A stretch of DNA of 64,000 nucleotides from Pseudoroseicyclus_A sp041714655 (GTDB lineage Bacteria > Pseudomonadota > Alphaproteobacteria > Rhodobacterales > Rhodobacteraceae): contig NZ_CP168219.1 of the NCBI RefSeq assembly GCF_041714655.1, forward strand, positions 2,728,001-2,792,000. The letters are read 5' to 3'. This document shows, one piece after another, positions 53,808 to 63,154 of the stretch (the stretch's first letter is position 1; each line of letters starts with the position of its first letter). The notes below the pieces were generated by a model. That model was not told the DNA's origin. It saw nothing but the letters and a program-made list of their open reading frames with translations, and ran no database searches. Both the position numbers and the translations under genes were made by a program.

Positions 53808-54344
53808 TCAACCCGCGCGCGCCGCCAGCATCTTCGTGGCCCGGCCGAGGTCATGCAGCAGCGACCCCGCCATCGAGCGCATGACGGCGAGCTCCATCGC
53901 CTCCGCCCCGACCCGCGTCACCGATGCTGTCATATGGCCGATGAACGTCCGCACTGTCCGGCCCTCGGTCAGGGCCTCGGGAGAGAGGTCCACCGGCACC
54001 AGCCGTGCCAGCACCGCCTCCACCGCCGCGCCCTCGGCCAGCAGCACCGCCTGCGCCCCCGTCTGATCCGTCAGCGCCGCGCGGAGGCCGTCGGGCGGCG
54101 CCACGCCGATCAGGAGGGCGCGCCCGGGGCCCACCCAGAGCGCCCGCGCCGCGCCCGCGCGCGGCGCCTCCCCGGCGGCGGGGAAGGCGATCCCGTGCGC
54201 TGCCTGAAGGGCCGCCGAGACATCGCCCTCCGCTCCCCGGAAGGGCGCGATCTCGGTGACCGGACCCCAGTCGACCTCGCGCAGCTCCAACCCTGGCAGG
54301 GCCGGCAGCTCGGCGAAGGCGGGGGCCGCGAACAATCTAGCCAC
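53808..54344 (-). CDS. soxG: Sarcosine oxidase gamma subunit SoxG
   Basis: The 178-residue product matches the SoxG family in size and content (ALWVGPGRALLIG, then VSLSPEAL-like and IGHMTASVTRVG stretches), a GcvT-like fold that helps assemble the enzyme. It starts with GTG at 54344, overlapping the soxA stop by 8 nt, and is last in the operon. Identity is supported by position. Confidence 0.92.
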   Translation of the reverse strand: MARLFAAPAFAELPALPGLELREVDWGPVTEIAPFRGAEGDVSAALQAAHGIAFPAAGEAPRAGAARALWVGPGRALLIGVAPPDGLRAALTDQTGAQAVLLAEGAAVEAVLARLVPVDLSPEALTEGRTVRTFIGHMTASVTRVGAEAMELAVMRSMAGSLLHDLGRATKMLAARAG

Positions 54345-57264
54345 GCATCCGCCCTCCCGGCTGGTCCACGAAGACCGGCGAGGTGACGAGGCAAAGCGCC
54401 TCCGTCCCGCGCAGGTGGTCGGTGAAGCGCACGACCTCTCCGATCCTCTCCGGGCCGCGCTTCAGGAAGGCCAGCGCGATGTCGCGCCCGATGATGGGTG
54501 AATGGCCGGCGGAGGTGACATAGCCTTCCGCATTGGCCCGCTCCGCCGCCGCGCCGCGCGAGAAGAGGAAGCCGCCGGCGGTCAGCCGCGCGCCGTCCAC
54601 CGGCTTCAGCCCGATCAGCCGCTCGCGGCCCGGGTCCGTCAGCCCCTCGCGCGCCGCCGCCGCCCGGCCGATGAAATCCTTCTTCGTCGACATCATGCCC
54701 TGCAGGCCGACGTCATATGCCGTCGCCCGCCCGTCGATCTCGGCATGGGTGAGGAAGCCCTTCTCGATCCGAAGGACGTTCAGCGCCTCCATCCCGTAGG
54801 CGCCGCCGCCGAGGCTTTCGGCCTGGGCCACCATCAGCCGCCAGAGCGCGGCGCCATAGGCCACGGGCACCGCGATCTCGAAGCCGAGCTCGCCCGAGAA
54901 GGAGATGCGGAAGAGCCGCCCCGGCACGCCCATCACTCCGATCTGCGCCGCGCCCATGAAGGGCAGCTCGTCCACCACCGGGCGGTCATCCACCAGCGTC
55001 CGCAGAAGCTCGCGGGCCAGCGGCCCGGTGGCGGAAAATTGCGCCCAGGCCTCGGTGACGGAGGTGAAGGTCACGTCCAGATCCGGCCGCAGCACCTGCG
55101 CGGCGAAGTCCATGTGCCGCATCACCAGCCCGGCGGCCGCCGTGGTCGTGGTGATGAGATAGCGGTCGTCGCCCAGCCGCGCGCAGGTGCCGTCGTCCAT
55201 GACGAAGCCGTCCTCGCGCAGCATCAGCCCGTAGCGGACGCGGCCGATGCCGAGCGTCGACATCGCCCCCGTATAGAGGAAGTCGAGAAATTCCGCCGCA
55301 TCCGGCCCCTGCACGTCGATCTTGCCGAGGGTGGAGACATCGGCGACGCCGACCTTGTAGCGGACCATGCGCACCTCGCGGTCGCAGGCCTGACGCCAGT
55401 TCGTCTCGCCGGCCCGGGGGAAGTAGCTGGCGCGATACCACAGCCCCGCCTCCACCATCGGCGCCGAGCGCTCGCGGACGGCGGCGTCGGAGGCGGTGCG
55501 CCGGATCGGTGCGAAGCCCTTGCCGCGCCCGCCCGCGCCCATCGCCGAGATCGGCACGGGCACGTAAGGAGGCCGGTAGGTCGTTGTGCCCGCCGGGGTG
55601 GCCGGTGTGCCGGTGGCCGCGGCGAGGACGGAGAGCGCGTTGACGTTCGACATCTTGCCCTGGTCGGTCGCCATACCTTGCGTCGTGTAGCGCTTCATGT
55701 GCTCGGGGGAGGAGAAGCCCTCCTCAGCCGATTGCTTGACGTCCTTCACGGTCACGTCGTTCTGGAAGTCGAGCCAGGCCCGCCCGGGGCCCTCGAAGAC
55801 CCAGGAGGAGGGGCTGGCATCGGCCTCTTCCTCCGCCTCCGGCAGCTCGGGGGGCGGCGCGGTGAAGCCGCTCTCGACCGCCGCCTCGGCCCCGGCACGC
55901 CAGCCCTCGGCGAGGCAGGCGGCGGTGGCGAAGGTGCCGGCGGCGGCCCCCGCCGGCACGAGTCCCGGCACGCCGCCTTCGGGCGGCAGGAAGGCCGAGA
56001 GCCCCGCATCCCAGGCGGGCTTGCCGCCCATATGGCAGGCGATGTTCACCTGCGGGTTCCAGCCGCCGGCCATGGCGAGCGTGTCCGCCCGGATGCTCTG
56101 CTCGACGAGGCCATGGCTGACCTTCACCAGCGACAGGCCGAGCCGCCCGTGGGTGGCGGTGACGCGCCCGCCCGGGAAGACCGGGTAGTCATGCGCCTCC
56201 TTGGCGTCCGGATCGGGGTCGATGAGGCCGGTCACCGCGACGCCGGCATCGAGGAGCTGCTCGGCGGTGGCGCGCGCGGCGCGTCCCGTGCCGAAGATCG
56301 CCACCTCCTTGCCCGGGGCCACGGCCCAGCGGTTGAGATAGGCGCGTACGGCCCCCGCCATCATCACGCCCGGCCGGTCGTTGCCGGGGAAGGTCATGGC
56401 GCGCTCGAGCGCGCCGGCGGCGAGGACGGCCCGCTTCGCGGCGATCCGCCAGAAGGCATAGCGCGGGCGGCCCCCCGCCGGGGCCAGATGGGCGCCGACC
56501 CGCTCGAGCGCGCCATAGGTGCCGCCGTCATAGGCGCCGGTCACCGCCGTGCGGGTCATGACGCGGACGTTGGGCATGGCCTCCAGCTCCGCTGCCACAC
56601 CGGCCGCCCAGTCGGCGCCGGGCTGGCCGCCGACGCTTTCGCGCTCGGCGAGGAGCCGGCCGCCGAGCGCCGTATCCTCCTCCGCGAGGATCACCCGCGC
56701 CCCGGCCCGGCCGGCGGCCAGCGCCGCCATGAGCCCCGCCGGCCCCCCGCCGATGACGAGCACGTCGCAGAAGGCAAAGGCCTTCTCGTCCTCCCCCGGC
56801 CCCGGATCGCGGTGGAGCGCGCCGAGCCCGGCGGCGCGGCGGATGAAGGGCTCGTAGAGCAGCTCCCAGGCCTTCCGCGGCCACATGAAGGTCTTGTAGT
56901 AGAATCCCGCGCCGAAGAAGGGCGAAAGCAGGTCATTGACCGACAGTACGTCGAGCGACAGGGCCGGCCAGTTGTTCTGGCTCGTCACGTCGAGCCCGTC
57001 CCAGATCTCCTGCACCGTGGCGCGGACGTTGGGCTCCCGCCCCGCCCCGCGCCCGACGGTCACCAGCGCGTTGGGTTCCTCCGACCCGGCGGTGAGGATG
57101 CCGCGCGGCCGGTGATACTTGAACGAGCGCCCGACGAGGCGGATGCCCGAGGCGAGCAGCGCCGAGGCGACGGTATCGCCCGGATGCGCCGTGATCCGGC
57201 GCCCGTCGAAGCGGAAATGCAGGTCCTGCGAACGGTCGATCCGCCCGCCCTTGGACAGCCTCAT
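54337..57264 (-). CDS. soxA: Sarcosine oxidase alpha subunit SoxA
   Basis: The 975-residue subunit has an N-terminal 2Fe-2S-like fold domain (about 15-100), an NAD-binding pyridine-nucleotide oxidoreductase domain with VLVIGGGPAGLMAALAAG (about 168-185), and a C-terminal aminomethyltransferase-like folate domain (about 600-965). Heterotetrameric sarcosine oxidase converts sarcosine to glycine, hydrogen peroxide and 5,10-methylene-THF. Overlaps with soxD (ATGA) and soxG show tight coupling. Confidence 0.97.
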   Translation of the reverse strand: MRLSKGGRIDRSQDLHFRFDGRRITAHPGDTVASALLASGIRLVGRSFKYHRPRGILTAGSEEPNALVTVGRGAGREPNVRATVQEIWDGLDVTSQNNWPALSLDVLSVNDLLSPFFGAGFYYKTFMWPRKAWELLYEPFIRRAAGLGALHRDPGPGEDEKAFAFCDVLVIGGGPAGLMAALAAGRAGARVILAEEDTALGGRLLAERESVGGQPGADWAAGVAAELEAMPNVRVMTRTAVTGAYDGGTYGALERVGAHLAPAGGRPRYAFWRIAAKRAVLAAGALERAMTFPGNDRPGVMMAGAVRAYLNRWAVAPGKEVAIFGTGRAARATAEQLLDAGVAVTGLIDPDPDAKEAHDYPVFPGGRVTATHGRLGLSLVKVSHGLVEQSIRADTLAMAGGWNPQVNIACHMGGKPAWDAGLSAFLPPEGGVPGLVPAGAAAGTFATAACLAEGWRAGAEAAVESGFTAPPPELPEAEEEADASPSSWVFEGPGRAWLDFQNDVTVKDVKQSAEEGFSSPEHMKRYTTQGMATDQGKMSNVNALSVLAAATGTPATPAGTTTYRPPYVPVPISAMGAGGRGKGFAPIRRTASDAAVRERSAPMVEAGLWYRASYFPRAGETNWRQACDREVRMVRYKVGVADVSTLGKIDVQGPDAAEFLDFLYTGAMSTLGIGRVRYGLMLREDGFVMDDGTCARLGDDRYLITTTTAAAGLVMRHMDFAAQVLRPDLDVTFTSVTEAWAQFSATGPLARELLRTLVDDRPVVDELPFMGAAQIGVMGVPGRLFRISFSGELGFEIAVPVAYGAALWRLMVAQAESLGGGAYGMEALNVLRIEKGFLTHAEIDGRATAYDVGLQGMMSTKKDFIGRAAAAREGLTDPGRERLIGLKPVDGARLTAGGFLFSRGAAAERANAEGYVTSAGHSPIIGRDIALAFLKRGPERIGEVVRFTDHLRGTEALCLVTSPVFVDQPGGRMRG

Positions 57265-57506
57265 GGGACCTCCCCGGGCTCGATCATCTGATGGCTGCGC
57301 GTGTCGCGGACCGCGCGCACCATCGCCCCGCAGGGGTCATGGTGCCACAGCTCGGCCAGCGGGCCGGCGGGGTTCTCGCGCAGATACACATAGGCATGCA
57401 TCTCGTCGCCCCAGGCGCCGCCCGTCTCGGGCCGGGCGAGCGCGGCCCCCATCCAGGTGAACTCGCGCCGGTCGCGGGCGCCGCAATGCGGGCAGGCGAT
57501 GCGCAT
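57261..57506 (-). CDS. soxD: Sarcosine oxidase delta subunit SoxD
   Basis: The 81-residue product is the zinc-binding delta subunit: CPHCGARDRREFTW with zinc ligands near the N-terminus, and HHDPCGAM near the centre. Its ATG directly abuts the TGA of the upstream small gene, with no gap. Confidence 0.96.
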   Translation of the reverse strand: MRIACPHCGARDRREFTWMGAALARPETGGAWGDEMHAYVYLRENPAGPLAELWHHDPCGAMVRAVRDTRSHQMIEPGEVP

Positions 57507-57935
57507 TCAGCAGCCCTCCAGGATCTGGTCGAAGAAGGGCTCGCCCCCCTGCGCCAGATAGCGCAGGCGGATGGCGGCGCCGAGCGCAAAGAAGGCCTCC
57601 GACGCCGGCGAGCCGTCGCAGAAGGCGGCCTTCATGTCGGCGCCGACGCCCTCCTCGATCTCGGCGGAGGGGGTGGCCGCAAGCTCCTGCAGCGCCAGCG
57701 GGAAGCGCGATTCGATGAGAAGGACGGGGCCCTCCGCCTCGATCCGCTCGACCTCGACGCCGCGATAGGCAAAGGCCTCCCGGCCCTCCCACATGTCGGC
57801 GGCCAGAAGCTGGGTGAGCTCGCAGGCGGCGGCATTCGGGCAGCCCTCGGGCACCGGCGGCGCCGCGACCGGCCCGCCCGTCTCGCAGGCGGCGAGAAGC
57901 GGCAGGGCAGCAAGGGCAAGGAGAGCCCCGCGCAT
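57507..57935 (-). CDS. Small lipoprotein inserted in the sox operon (gene 2 of 2)
   Basis: The 142-residue product has a lipoprotein signal ending LLAAC (C17) followed by a short Pro linker and a domain with five further cysteines (GCPNAAACE, AAFCDGS, ILEGC). No family is recognised. The ATG at 57935 overlaps the previous stop (TGATG), and the stop abuts soxD, so the gene is co-translated with sarcosine oxidase although its product is exported. Confidence 0.75.
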   Translation of the reverse strand: MRGALLALAALPLLAACETGGPVAAPPVPEGCPNAAACELTQLLAADMWEGREAFAYRGVEVERIEAEGPVLLIESRFPLALQELAATPSAEIEEGVGADMKAAFCDGSPASEAFFALGAAIRLRYLAQGGEPFFDQILEGC

Positions 57936-58459
57936 CACTTCTCTCCCGACATCATGCTGCAGACATTGTTATGGGCGGTGTAGAGCCGGTAGGTAACCGG
58001 CTGGCCCGGCACCTCGGCCAGCGTCTCGGTGCCCGCGCAGGGCCCGTTCACCAGCCCCTCGCGCAGCACGCCGAAGCCGGAGGTCACGACATCGACCCCG
58101 TCCTGCCGGGGCACGACGGTCAGCATGCCGCCGCCGCAATCGGCGGAGCAGGTGACGCCGCCCTCCCCCTCGACGCAATTGGCCCATTGCTGGTGCCAGG
58201 CCCCGGCGGCGGCGGCGGTGCCGGCGACGCGGCCCTGCGCGGCAAAGCGCGCCGCAACGAAGCCGGTGTAGAACTCTCCCTCGTCGAGCGTGAGCTGGAC
58301 GACGAGCTCCTCCACCACCTGCGCGGGGGCGGCGGCCAGATCGGCGGCGTCATAGGCGCGCGTGAAGCAGCCGTAGATCGGCTTGGCCGCGGCCGGCGTG
58401 GCGGCGGCCAGAGCGGCCGCCAACGCGGCGGCGGCCCTAATGCAGGTTATGCTGCGCAC
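57935..58459 (-). CDS. Small secreted cysteine-rich protein in the sox operon (gene 1 of 2)
   Basis: There is no ATG at the expected place; a GTG at 58459 gives MRSITCIRAAAALAA, a good signal peptide ending PAAA, with GAGGAGGG 5-7 nt upstream. The start lies 23 nt inside soxB. The mature protein (about 150 residues) has six or so cysteines (YGCF, NCVEGEGGVTCSADCGGG, GPCAG, NNVCS) that probably form disulphides. No family is recognised. Confidence 0.7.
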   Translation of the reverse strand: MRSITCIRAAAALAAALAAATPAAAKPIYGCFTRAYDAADLAAAPAQVVEELVVQLTLDEGEFYTGFVAARFAAQGRVAGTAAAAGAWHQQWANCVEGEGGVTCSADCGGGMLTVVPRQDGVDVVTSGFGVLREGLVNGPCAGTETLAEVPGQPVTYRLYTAHNNVCSMMSGEK

Positions 58460-59690
58460 CGGTGCCCTCCTCGTCCATGATGCCCACGCCATCGCGGAAG
58501 CGCTCCAGCCGGAAGCGCTCGGCCGTGGCATGGGGCGCGCCCGTGGCGATCAGATGCGCCGTTGCCCAGCCGGAGGCGGGGACGGCCTTGAACCCCCCGT
58601 AATTCCAGCCGCAATTGAGGAAGAGCCCGCCGATATGCGTCGTGTCGATGATGGGCGAGCCGTCGGGCGACATGTCCATGACCCCGCCCCAGTGGCGCAG
58701 CACCTTGGCGCGGCCGATCATCGGCATCAGCGTCATCGCGGCTTCCATCACCTGCTCGACGCCCGGCAGGTTCCCCCGCTGCGCGTAGGAAGGGTAGAAG
58801 TCGAGGTCGCCCCCGAAGACCAGCCCGCCCTTGTCGGACTGGCAGATGTAGAAATGTCCCATGCCGTAGGAGATGACGTGGTTGACCGCCGGCTTGATGC
58901 CCTCGGTCACATAGGCCTGCAGCACATGGCTCTCGATCGGCAGGCGCATCCCCGCGAGCGCCGCCACCTGGCCCGAGCGGCCGGCGGTGATCATCGCGAC
59001 CTTCTTGGCGCGGATCGGGCCGCGGGAGGTCTGAACGCCGGTGACGCGGCCCGCCTCGATGTCGATCCCCGTCACCTCGCAGTTCTGGATGAGATCGACG
59101 CCCCGGCTATCGGCCCCCCGCGCGTAGCCCCAGGCGACGGCATCGTGCCGTGCCGTGCCGCCCCGCCGGTGGAGGAGCCCGCCGTGGATCGGGAAGCGCG
59201 TCTGCTCGAAATCGAGATAGGGCACATGGCGGCGGAGCTGCTCCTTCGTCAGGAGCTCGGCATCGTCGCCCTGGTTGCGCATCGCATTGCCGCGCCGGGC
59301 CATCGCGTCGCGCTGGCCGTCGGAATGGAAGAGGTTGATGAGCCCCCGCTGCGAATGCATGACGTTGTAGTTGAGCTCGGCCTCGAGCCCTTCCCAGAGC
59401 TTCAGCGAGTGGCTGTAGAACTCGCTGTTGCCCGGCAGGTAGTAATTCGCCCGCACCATCGTCGTGTTGCGGCCCACGTTGCCGCCGCCGAGATAGCCCT
59501 TCTCGAGCACCGCGACATTGGTCAGCCCGTGGTTCTTCGCGAGGTAATAGGCGGTGGAGAGCCCGTGGCCGCCGCCGCCGATGATGACGATGTCATAGGC
59601 CGGCTTCGGTTCGGGCTGGCGCCATACCGGCGCCCAGCCGTTGCCGAGGCCAAGCGCCTGTTTCACGATCTGAAAGCCCGAATAGCGCAC
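58437..59690 (-). CDS. soxB: Sarcosine oxidase beta subunit SoxB
   Basis: The 417-residue subunit begins MRYSGFQIVKQAL (GTG at 59690), as SoxB proteins do, and has the FAD dinucleotide motif IIGGGGHGLSTAYYLA (36-51). H182 in RRGGTARHDAVAWGYAR is the likely covalent FMN attachment site. SoxB is the catalytic subunit where sarcosine is oxidised. An open frame continues upstream to 59921 but looks non-coding. Confidence 0.96.
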   Translation of the reverse strand: MRYSGFQIVKQALGLGNGWAPVWRQPEPKPAYDIVIIGGGGHGLSTAYYLAKNHGLTNVAVLEKGYLGGGNVGRNTTMVRANYYLPGNSEFYSHSLKLWEGLEAELNYNVMHSQRGLINLFHSDGQRDAMARRGNAMRNQGDDAELLTKEQLRRHVPYLDFEQTRFPIHGGLLHRRGGTARHDAVAWGYARGADSRGVDLIQNCEVTGIDIEAGRVTGVQTSRGPIRAKKVAMITAGRSGQVAALAGMRLPIESHVLQAYVTEGIKPAVNHVISYGMGHFYICQSDKGGLVFGGDLDFYPSYAQRGNLPGVEQVMEAAMTLMPMIGRAKVLRHWGGVMDMSPDGSPIIDTTHIGGLFLNCGWNYGGFKAVPASGWATAHLIATGAPHATAERFRLERFRDGVGIMDEEGTGAQHNLH

Positions 59691-60025
59691 GTCTCGTCCC
59701 CTGCTCGGGCCGGATGGAACCACGGCCCGCCGCAAATGACCAGCGCCAGTTTCGCCGTTCCGTAGGGGCCGGCTCGGCGGCGCCCGAACTTGCCTCAAGG
59801 GCGCTTGGTCGCGCCGGCATACACGTTCAAGAACGGCCGGCGTAACGCTTCGGAGACCCATTTTCACGGCGTCGTTACGGCTACTTTTGTGGCCCGACGA
59901 GGGGCCCCAGTTACGTCTCACGACACAGACGATGGTGCAGACAATCCCGGGTCAGCTCCGCTCCTCGCCGCCACGTGTCGGTAGCGAAAAATCAGGCACT
60001 GCCCTGAAAAGAAAGGAAACGACCC
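59691..60025. other. Divergent intergenic region between soxB and the DUF1344 gene
   Basis: This 335-bp gap must hold the soxB promoter (minus) and the DUF1344 promoter (plus). An inverted repeat CGTAACG / CGTTACG (59841-59847 and 59873-59879) brackets a 25-bp AT-richer centre and could be an operator. AAAGGAAA is the ribosome site of the plus gene. I saw no gene and no riboswitch that I could recognise. Confidence 0.5.
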
Positions 60026-60292
60026 ATGACCAAATTCACCATTCTCGCCCCGCTCGCCGCTGCCCTCTCGCTGGCCGGCATCTCCGCCTCTGCCGCCGAA
60101 GCGGAGACCACGGGCACCATCGGCCACTATAGCGCCGGCTCGCAGATCATCTGGCTCGAAGGCGACGGGGTGTATCACTTCCGCCTCGACCAGGACTTCC
60201 CGGACGATCTGGAAGCAGGCGACCAGGTGCAGGTCACCTACGAGACCCGTGACGGCATCCGCTTCATTACCGAGTTCACCGACCTCTCCTGA
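60026..60292 (+). CDS. DUF1344 small periplasmic protein
   Basis: The 88-residue product has a signal peptide (about 1-24, ending SASAAEA) and a DUF1344 beta domain (GTIGHYSAGSQIIWLEGDG, then VQVTYETRDGIRFITEF), which is OB-like in pattern. Function is unknown. It is monocistronic, with a strong terminator 54 bp downstream. Confidence 0.88.
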   Translation: MTKFTILAPLAAALSLAGISASAAEAETTGTIGHYSAGSQIIWLEGDGVYHFRLDQDFPDDLEAGDQVQVTYETRDGIRFITEFTDLS

Positions 60293-60345
60293 GGACGATG
60301 ATGCGGGGATCGGGCGCGCCTCCCTGACGCCCGTCTCCCCTTTCC

Positions 60346-60380
60346 AAGCCGGCTCTGCTGTCCCGCAGGGCCGGCTTTTC
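60346..60380 (+). terminator. Intrinsic terminator of the DUF1344 gene
   Basis: A 13-bp stem (AAGCCGGCTCTGC / GCAGGGCCGGCTT, one wobble pair) with loop TGTCCC is followed by TTC after a T-run starting in the stem. It lies 54 bp after the DUF1344 stop. Confidence 0.88.
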
Positions 60381-60470
60381 GCTGTCGGTGGGCTGCCGGG
60401 GGGTTGCCTCCGGCCGCCGGCTCGCATGACATCGGCGCGACCCCGCGCCCCGGCCCCCAGGAGCCCTGTC

Positions 60471-61715
60471 ATGACGGAGCCCGACCGCCCCACCGAGGAG
60501 GCTGACCGCGACGCCGCCGCGGGCCTCGTCGGCCGGCCCCTGCCGATCCGGCCCATGGTGGAGATCGCGGGCGCCGAGCGCATTGCCGAACTCCTCCCCG
60601 CCGGCGGCTATGTTCGGGCGCCGATCCTCCGCCGCCGGGGCATCGCCACCGCCTTCGACGACGAACTGCAGCGCAGCCGCGGCGCGCGGATCGAGACGCC
60701 GCCCGTCGAGGCTTGGCGGCTCCGTGACGCCATCGTGCTCGACCTCGGCATCGTCATCAGCGCCGGCGGTGAGGTGGTGCGGGAGTCGCTCGCCGAGCTG
60801 AAGATCCCGCAGGACGGGCCCAACTACGCCTGTGACGGCGAGAGCCTCACCCTGAAGAGCCCGCCCCAGGGGCGCTTCCCGCGCGGGCATCTTCTCAAGA
60901 AGCGGGGCGCCCGCAACTACGGCCACTGGCTGGCGGAGCTGCTGGTGCGGGAAGAGGCGCTGCGCCAGGCCGGCCTCCCCCATGGCTGGCCGCTCGTGCA
61001 CAAGAGCCGCCATGCCGAGCTCACCGAGCTCTACCGCCGCTCGCTGCAGATGCTGGGCGCCCCGCCGCCGCACCCCTGCGGGCCGGAGCCGCTCTCGGTG
61101 GACGACCTGACACTCGTCACCGGCCTCTCCGCCCATCCGGACCGCAAGCACCCTCTCTTGCGCGAGATGGCCGCGCGGCTCCGCCGGGTGGCGGCGGCGG
61201 AGGGCGCGACCGGGCTCGGTGAGCGGCTGCTCGTGACCCGCGCGGCCGGGCACGGGCGGGGTTTTGCCAATCGCGAGGCCGTCCATGCCTATTTCACCGA
61301 CCGCGGCTTCCGGATCATCGAGCCGCAGAGCCTGAGCTTCCCCGAGCAGATCGCCGCCTTCGGGGCGGCGAAGGAGGTCTGGGGGATCATGGGCGCTGCG
61401 ATGACCAACACGCTCTTCGCGCCGCCGGAGGCGAGGATCGGCTACATCGCCTCCGCCCATATGAACGGCCAGTTCTTTGCCGATCAGGAGGCGATCGCCG
61501 GCCGCGACGCCTTCAACGTGCTCTTCTGCGCGCCGGTCTCGGGCAGCGGGCCCAGCTCGCCGCGCGGCAACATCAACGACAAGATCACCGTCGACCTCGC
61601 GGCGCTGGAGGCGCTCCGCGCCGAAATGCTGCCGGCGGCGCCGGCGCCCGCCCCTCCCCCGCCGCTGGTCCGGCGGCTGATGAAGCGGCTGCGCCGGCGG
61701 CGTTCCGGCGCCTAG
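60471..61715 (+). CDS. GT61-family glycosyltransferase (DUF563)
   Basis: The 414-residue product has the GT61 signature NYGHWLAELLVREEAL (about 147-162) and the C-terminal GIMGAAMTNTLFAPPEA (about 307-323). It ends in a basic Arg/Pro tail, probably membrane- or ribosome-proximal. Bacterial GT61 members act in capsule or lipopolysaccharide synthesis. The ATG at 60471 follows GGAG by 7 nt. It is isolated from the kps genes and shares its CTAG stop with glutamate dehydrogenase. Confidence 0.85.
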   Translation: MTEPDRPTEEADRDAAAGLVGRPLPIRPMVEIAGAERIAELLPAGGYVRAPILRRRGIATAFDDELQRSRGARIETPPVEAWRLRDAIVLDLGIVISAGGEVVRESLAELKIPQDGPNYACDGESLTLKSPPQGRFPRGHLLKKRGARNYGHWLAELLVREEALRQAGLPHGWPLVHKSRHAELTELYRRSLQMLGAPPPHPCGPEPLSVDDLTLVTGLSAHPDRKHPLLREMAARLRRVAAAEGATGLGERLLVTRAAGHGRGFANREAVHAYFTDRGFRIIEPQSLSFPEQIAAFGAAKEVWGIMGAAMTNTLFAPPEARIGYIASAHMNGQFFADQEAIAGRDAFNVLFCAPVSGSGPSSPRGNINDKITVDLAALEALRAEMLPAAPAPAPPPPLVRRLMKRLRRRRSGA

Positions 61716-63154
61716 AGCCCCTTGGCCTTGTAGCTGGCCGCCACCCGGCTGATCGAGACGATATAGGCGGCGGTGCGCAGGTCGGCGACATCGCCGCGGC
61801 CGTGCCAGACCTCGCGCATCGACTGATAGGCCGAGCGCATCGTGTCATCGAGACCGGAGCGCACGAGCTCCAGCTCGCCGGCGCCCCGCAGATACTGGCT
61901 CTTGAAGCCCGGCGAGAGCGTCCAGCCGAGACCGCGGTCTGCCGAGAGCCGCTCCAGCTCCTCGACGATCAGCTCGTGGCGCGCTTCCTCCTGGCGCCGC
62001 TGCATCCGGCCGAAGCGGATATGGCTGAGGTTCTTCACCCATTCGAAATACGAGACGGTGACGCCCCCGGCATTGGCATACATGTCGGGGATGATGATCG
62101 TGCCCTTGCGGCGGAGCACCTCGTCCGCCCCCGCCGTGATCGGGCCGTTGGCGGCCTCGACGATGAGCGGCGCCGAGATCCGCTCGGCATTGCCCATGTG
62201 GATCGTCCCCTCCATCGCGGCGGGGATGAGGATGTCGCACTCATGCTCCAGAAGCACGGCGCCATCGGCCACCAGGCTGGCATCGGGATAGCCCTTGATG
62301 CCGCCGTGGCGGGAGATCCAGGCCTTCACCGATTCCACGTCGAGCCCGCTCTCGTTGTAGAGCGCGCCGTCGCGTTCGATGATGCCGGTGATCTTCGCGC
62401 CGTCCTCGTTCTGCAGGAAGGTCGCGGCGTGATAGCCCACGTTGCCGAGCCCCTGCACGATGACGCGCTTGCCGTCGAGCCCGCCCGAGAGGCTCGCGGC
62501 GGCGACATCCTCGGGATGGCGGAAGAACTCGCGGAGCGCGTATTGCACGCCCCGGCCCGTCGCCTCGACGCGGCCATGGATGCCGCCGGCATTGAGCGGC
62601 TTGCCGGTGACGCAGGCGGCAGCGTTGATATCCGTCGTGTTCATCCGCCGGTACTGGTCGACGATCCAGGCCATCTCGCGCTCGCCGGTGCCCATGTCGG
62701 GCGCCGGCACGTTCTGCGCCGGGTTGATGAGGTCGCGCTTGGCGAGCTCGTAGGCGAAGCGCCGGGTGATGAGCTCGAGCTCATGCTCCTCCCACTCGCG
62801 CGGGTCGATCCTGAGCCCGCCCTTGGAGCCGCCGAAGGGCGTTTCCACCAGTGCGCATTTGTAGGTCATCAGCGCCGCCAGCGCCTCCACCTCGTCCTGA
62901 TGGACGCTCATGGCGTAGCGTATGCCGCCCTTCACGGGCTCCATATGTTCCGAATGGACGGCCCGGTAGCCGGTGAAGGTATGGATCGAGCCACGGAGCC
63001 GGACCCCGAAGCGCACCGTATAGGTCGCGTTGCAGACGCGGATCTTCTCCTCGAGCCCGGGGGAGAGATCCATCAGCGCCATGGCGCGGTTGACCATGAT
63101 GTCGACGGATTCGCGAAAGCTCGGCTCTGTGAACGTGGCGGCCTCGTTGGGCAT
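61712..63154 (-). CDS. gdhA: Glu/Leu/Phe/Val-type glutamate dehydrogenase
   Basis: The 480-residue product has the substrate-site stretch PVKGGIRYAMSV, the catalytic lysine in ALVETPFGGSKGGLR and the Rossmann motif VIVQGLGNVGYHAATF. It interconverts glutamate and 2-oxoglutarate; the close match to NAD-type hexameric enzymes suggests a catabolic direction. Cofactor choice is not certain from sequence. Confidence 0.94.
   Translation of the reverse strand: MPNEAATFTEPSFRESVDIMVNRAMALMDLSPGLEEKIRVCNATYTVRFGVRLRGSIHTFTGYRAVHSEHMEPVKGGIRYAMSVHQDEVEALAALMTYKCALVETPFGGSKGGLRIDPREWEEHELELITRRFAYELAKRDLINPAQNVPAPDMGTGEREMAWIVDQYRRMNTTDINAAACVTGKPLNAGGIHGRVEATGRGVQYALREFFRHPEDVAAASLSGGLDGKRVIVQGLGNVGYHAATFLQNEDGAKITGIIERDGALYNESGLDVESVKAWISRHGGIKGYPDASLVADGAVLLEHECDILIPAAMEGTIHMGNAERISAPLIVEAANGPITAGADEVLRRKGTIIIPDMYANAGGVTVSYFEWVKNLSHIRFGRMQRRQEEARHELIVEELERLSADRGLGWTLSPGFKSQYLRGAGELELVRSGLDDTMRSAYQSMREVWHGRGDVADLRTAAYIVSISRVAASYKAKGL

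Noticed and set aside
54502..57291. Open frame of about 930 codons on the plus strand opposite soxA
   Set aside because: Same composition effect; the product has no motifs, and soxA with its FAD, folate and operon context is secure.
59691..60025. Glycine or THF riboswitch upstream of soxB
   Set aside because: I looked for conserved aptamer cores and did not find them; a covariance-model search (Infernal/Rfam) would settle it.
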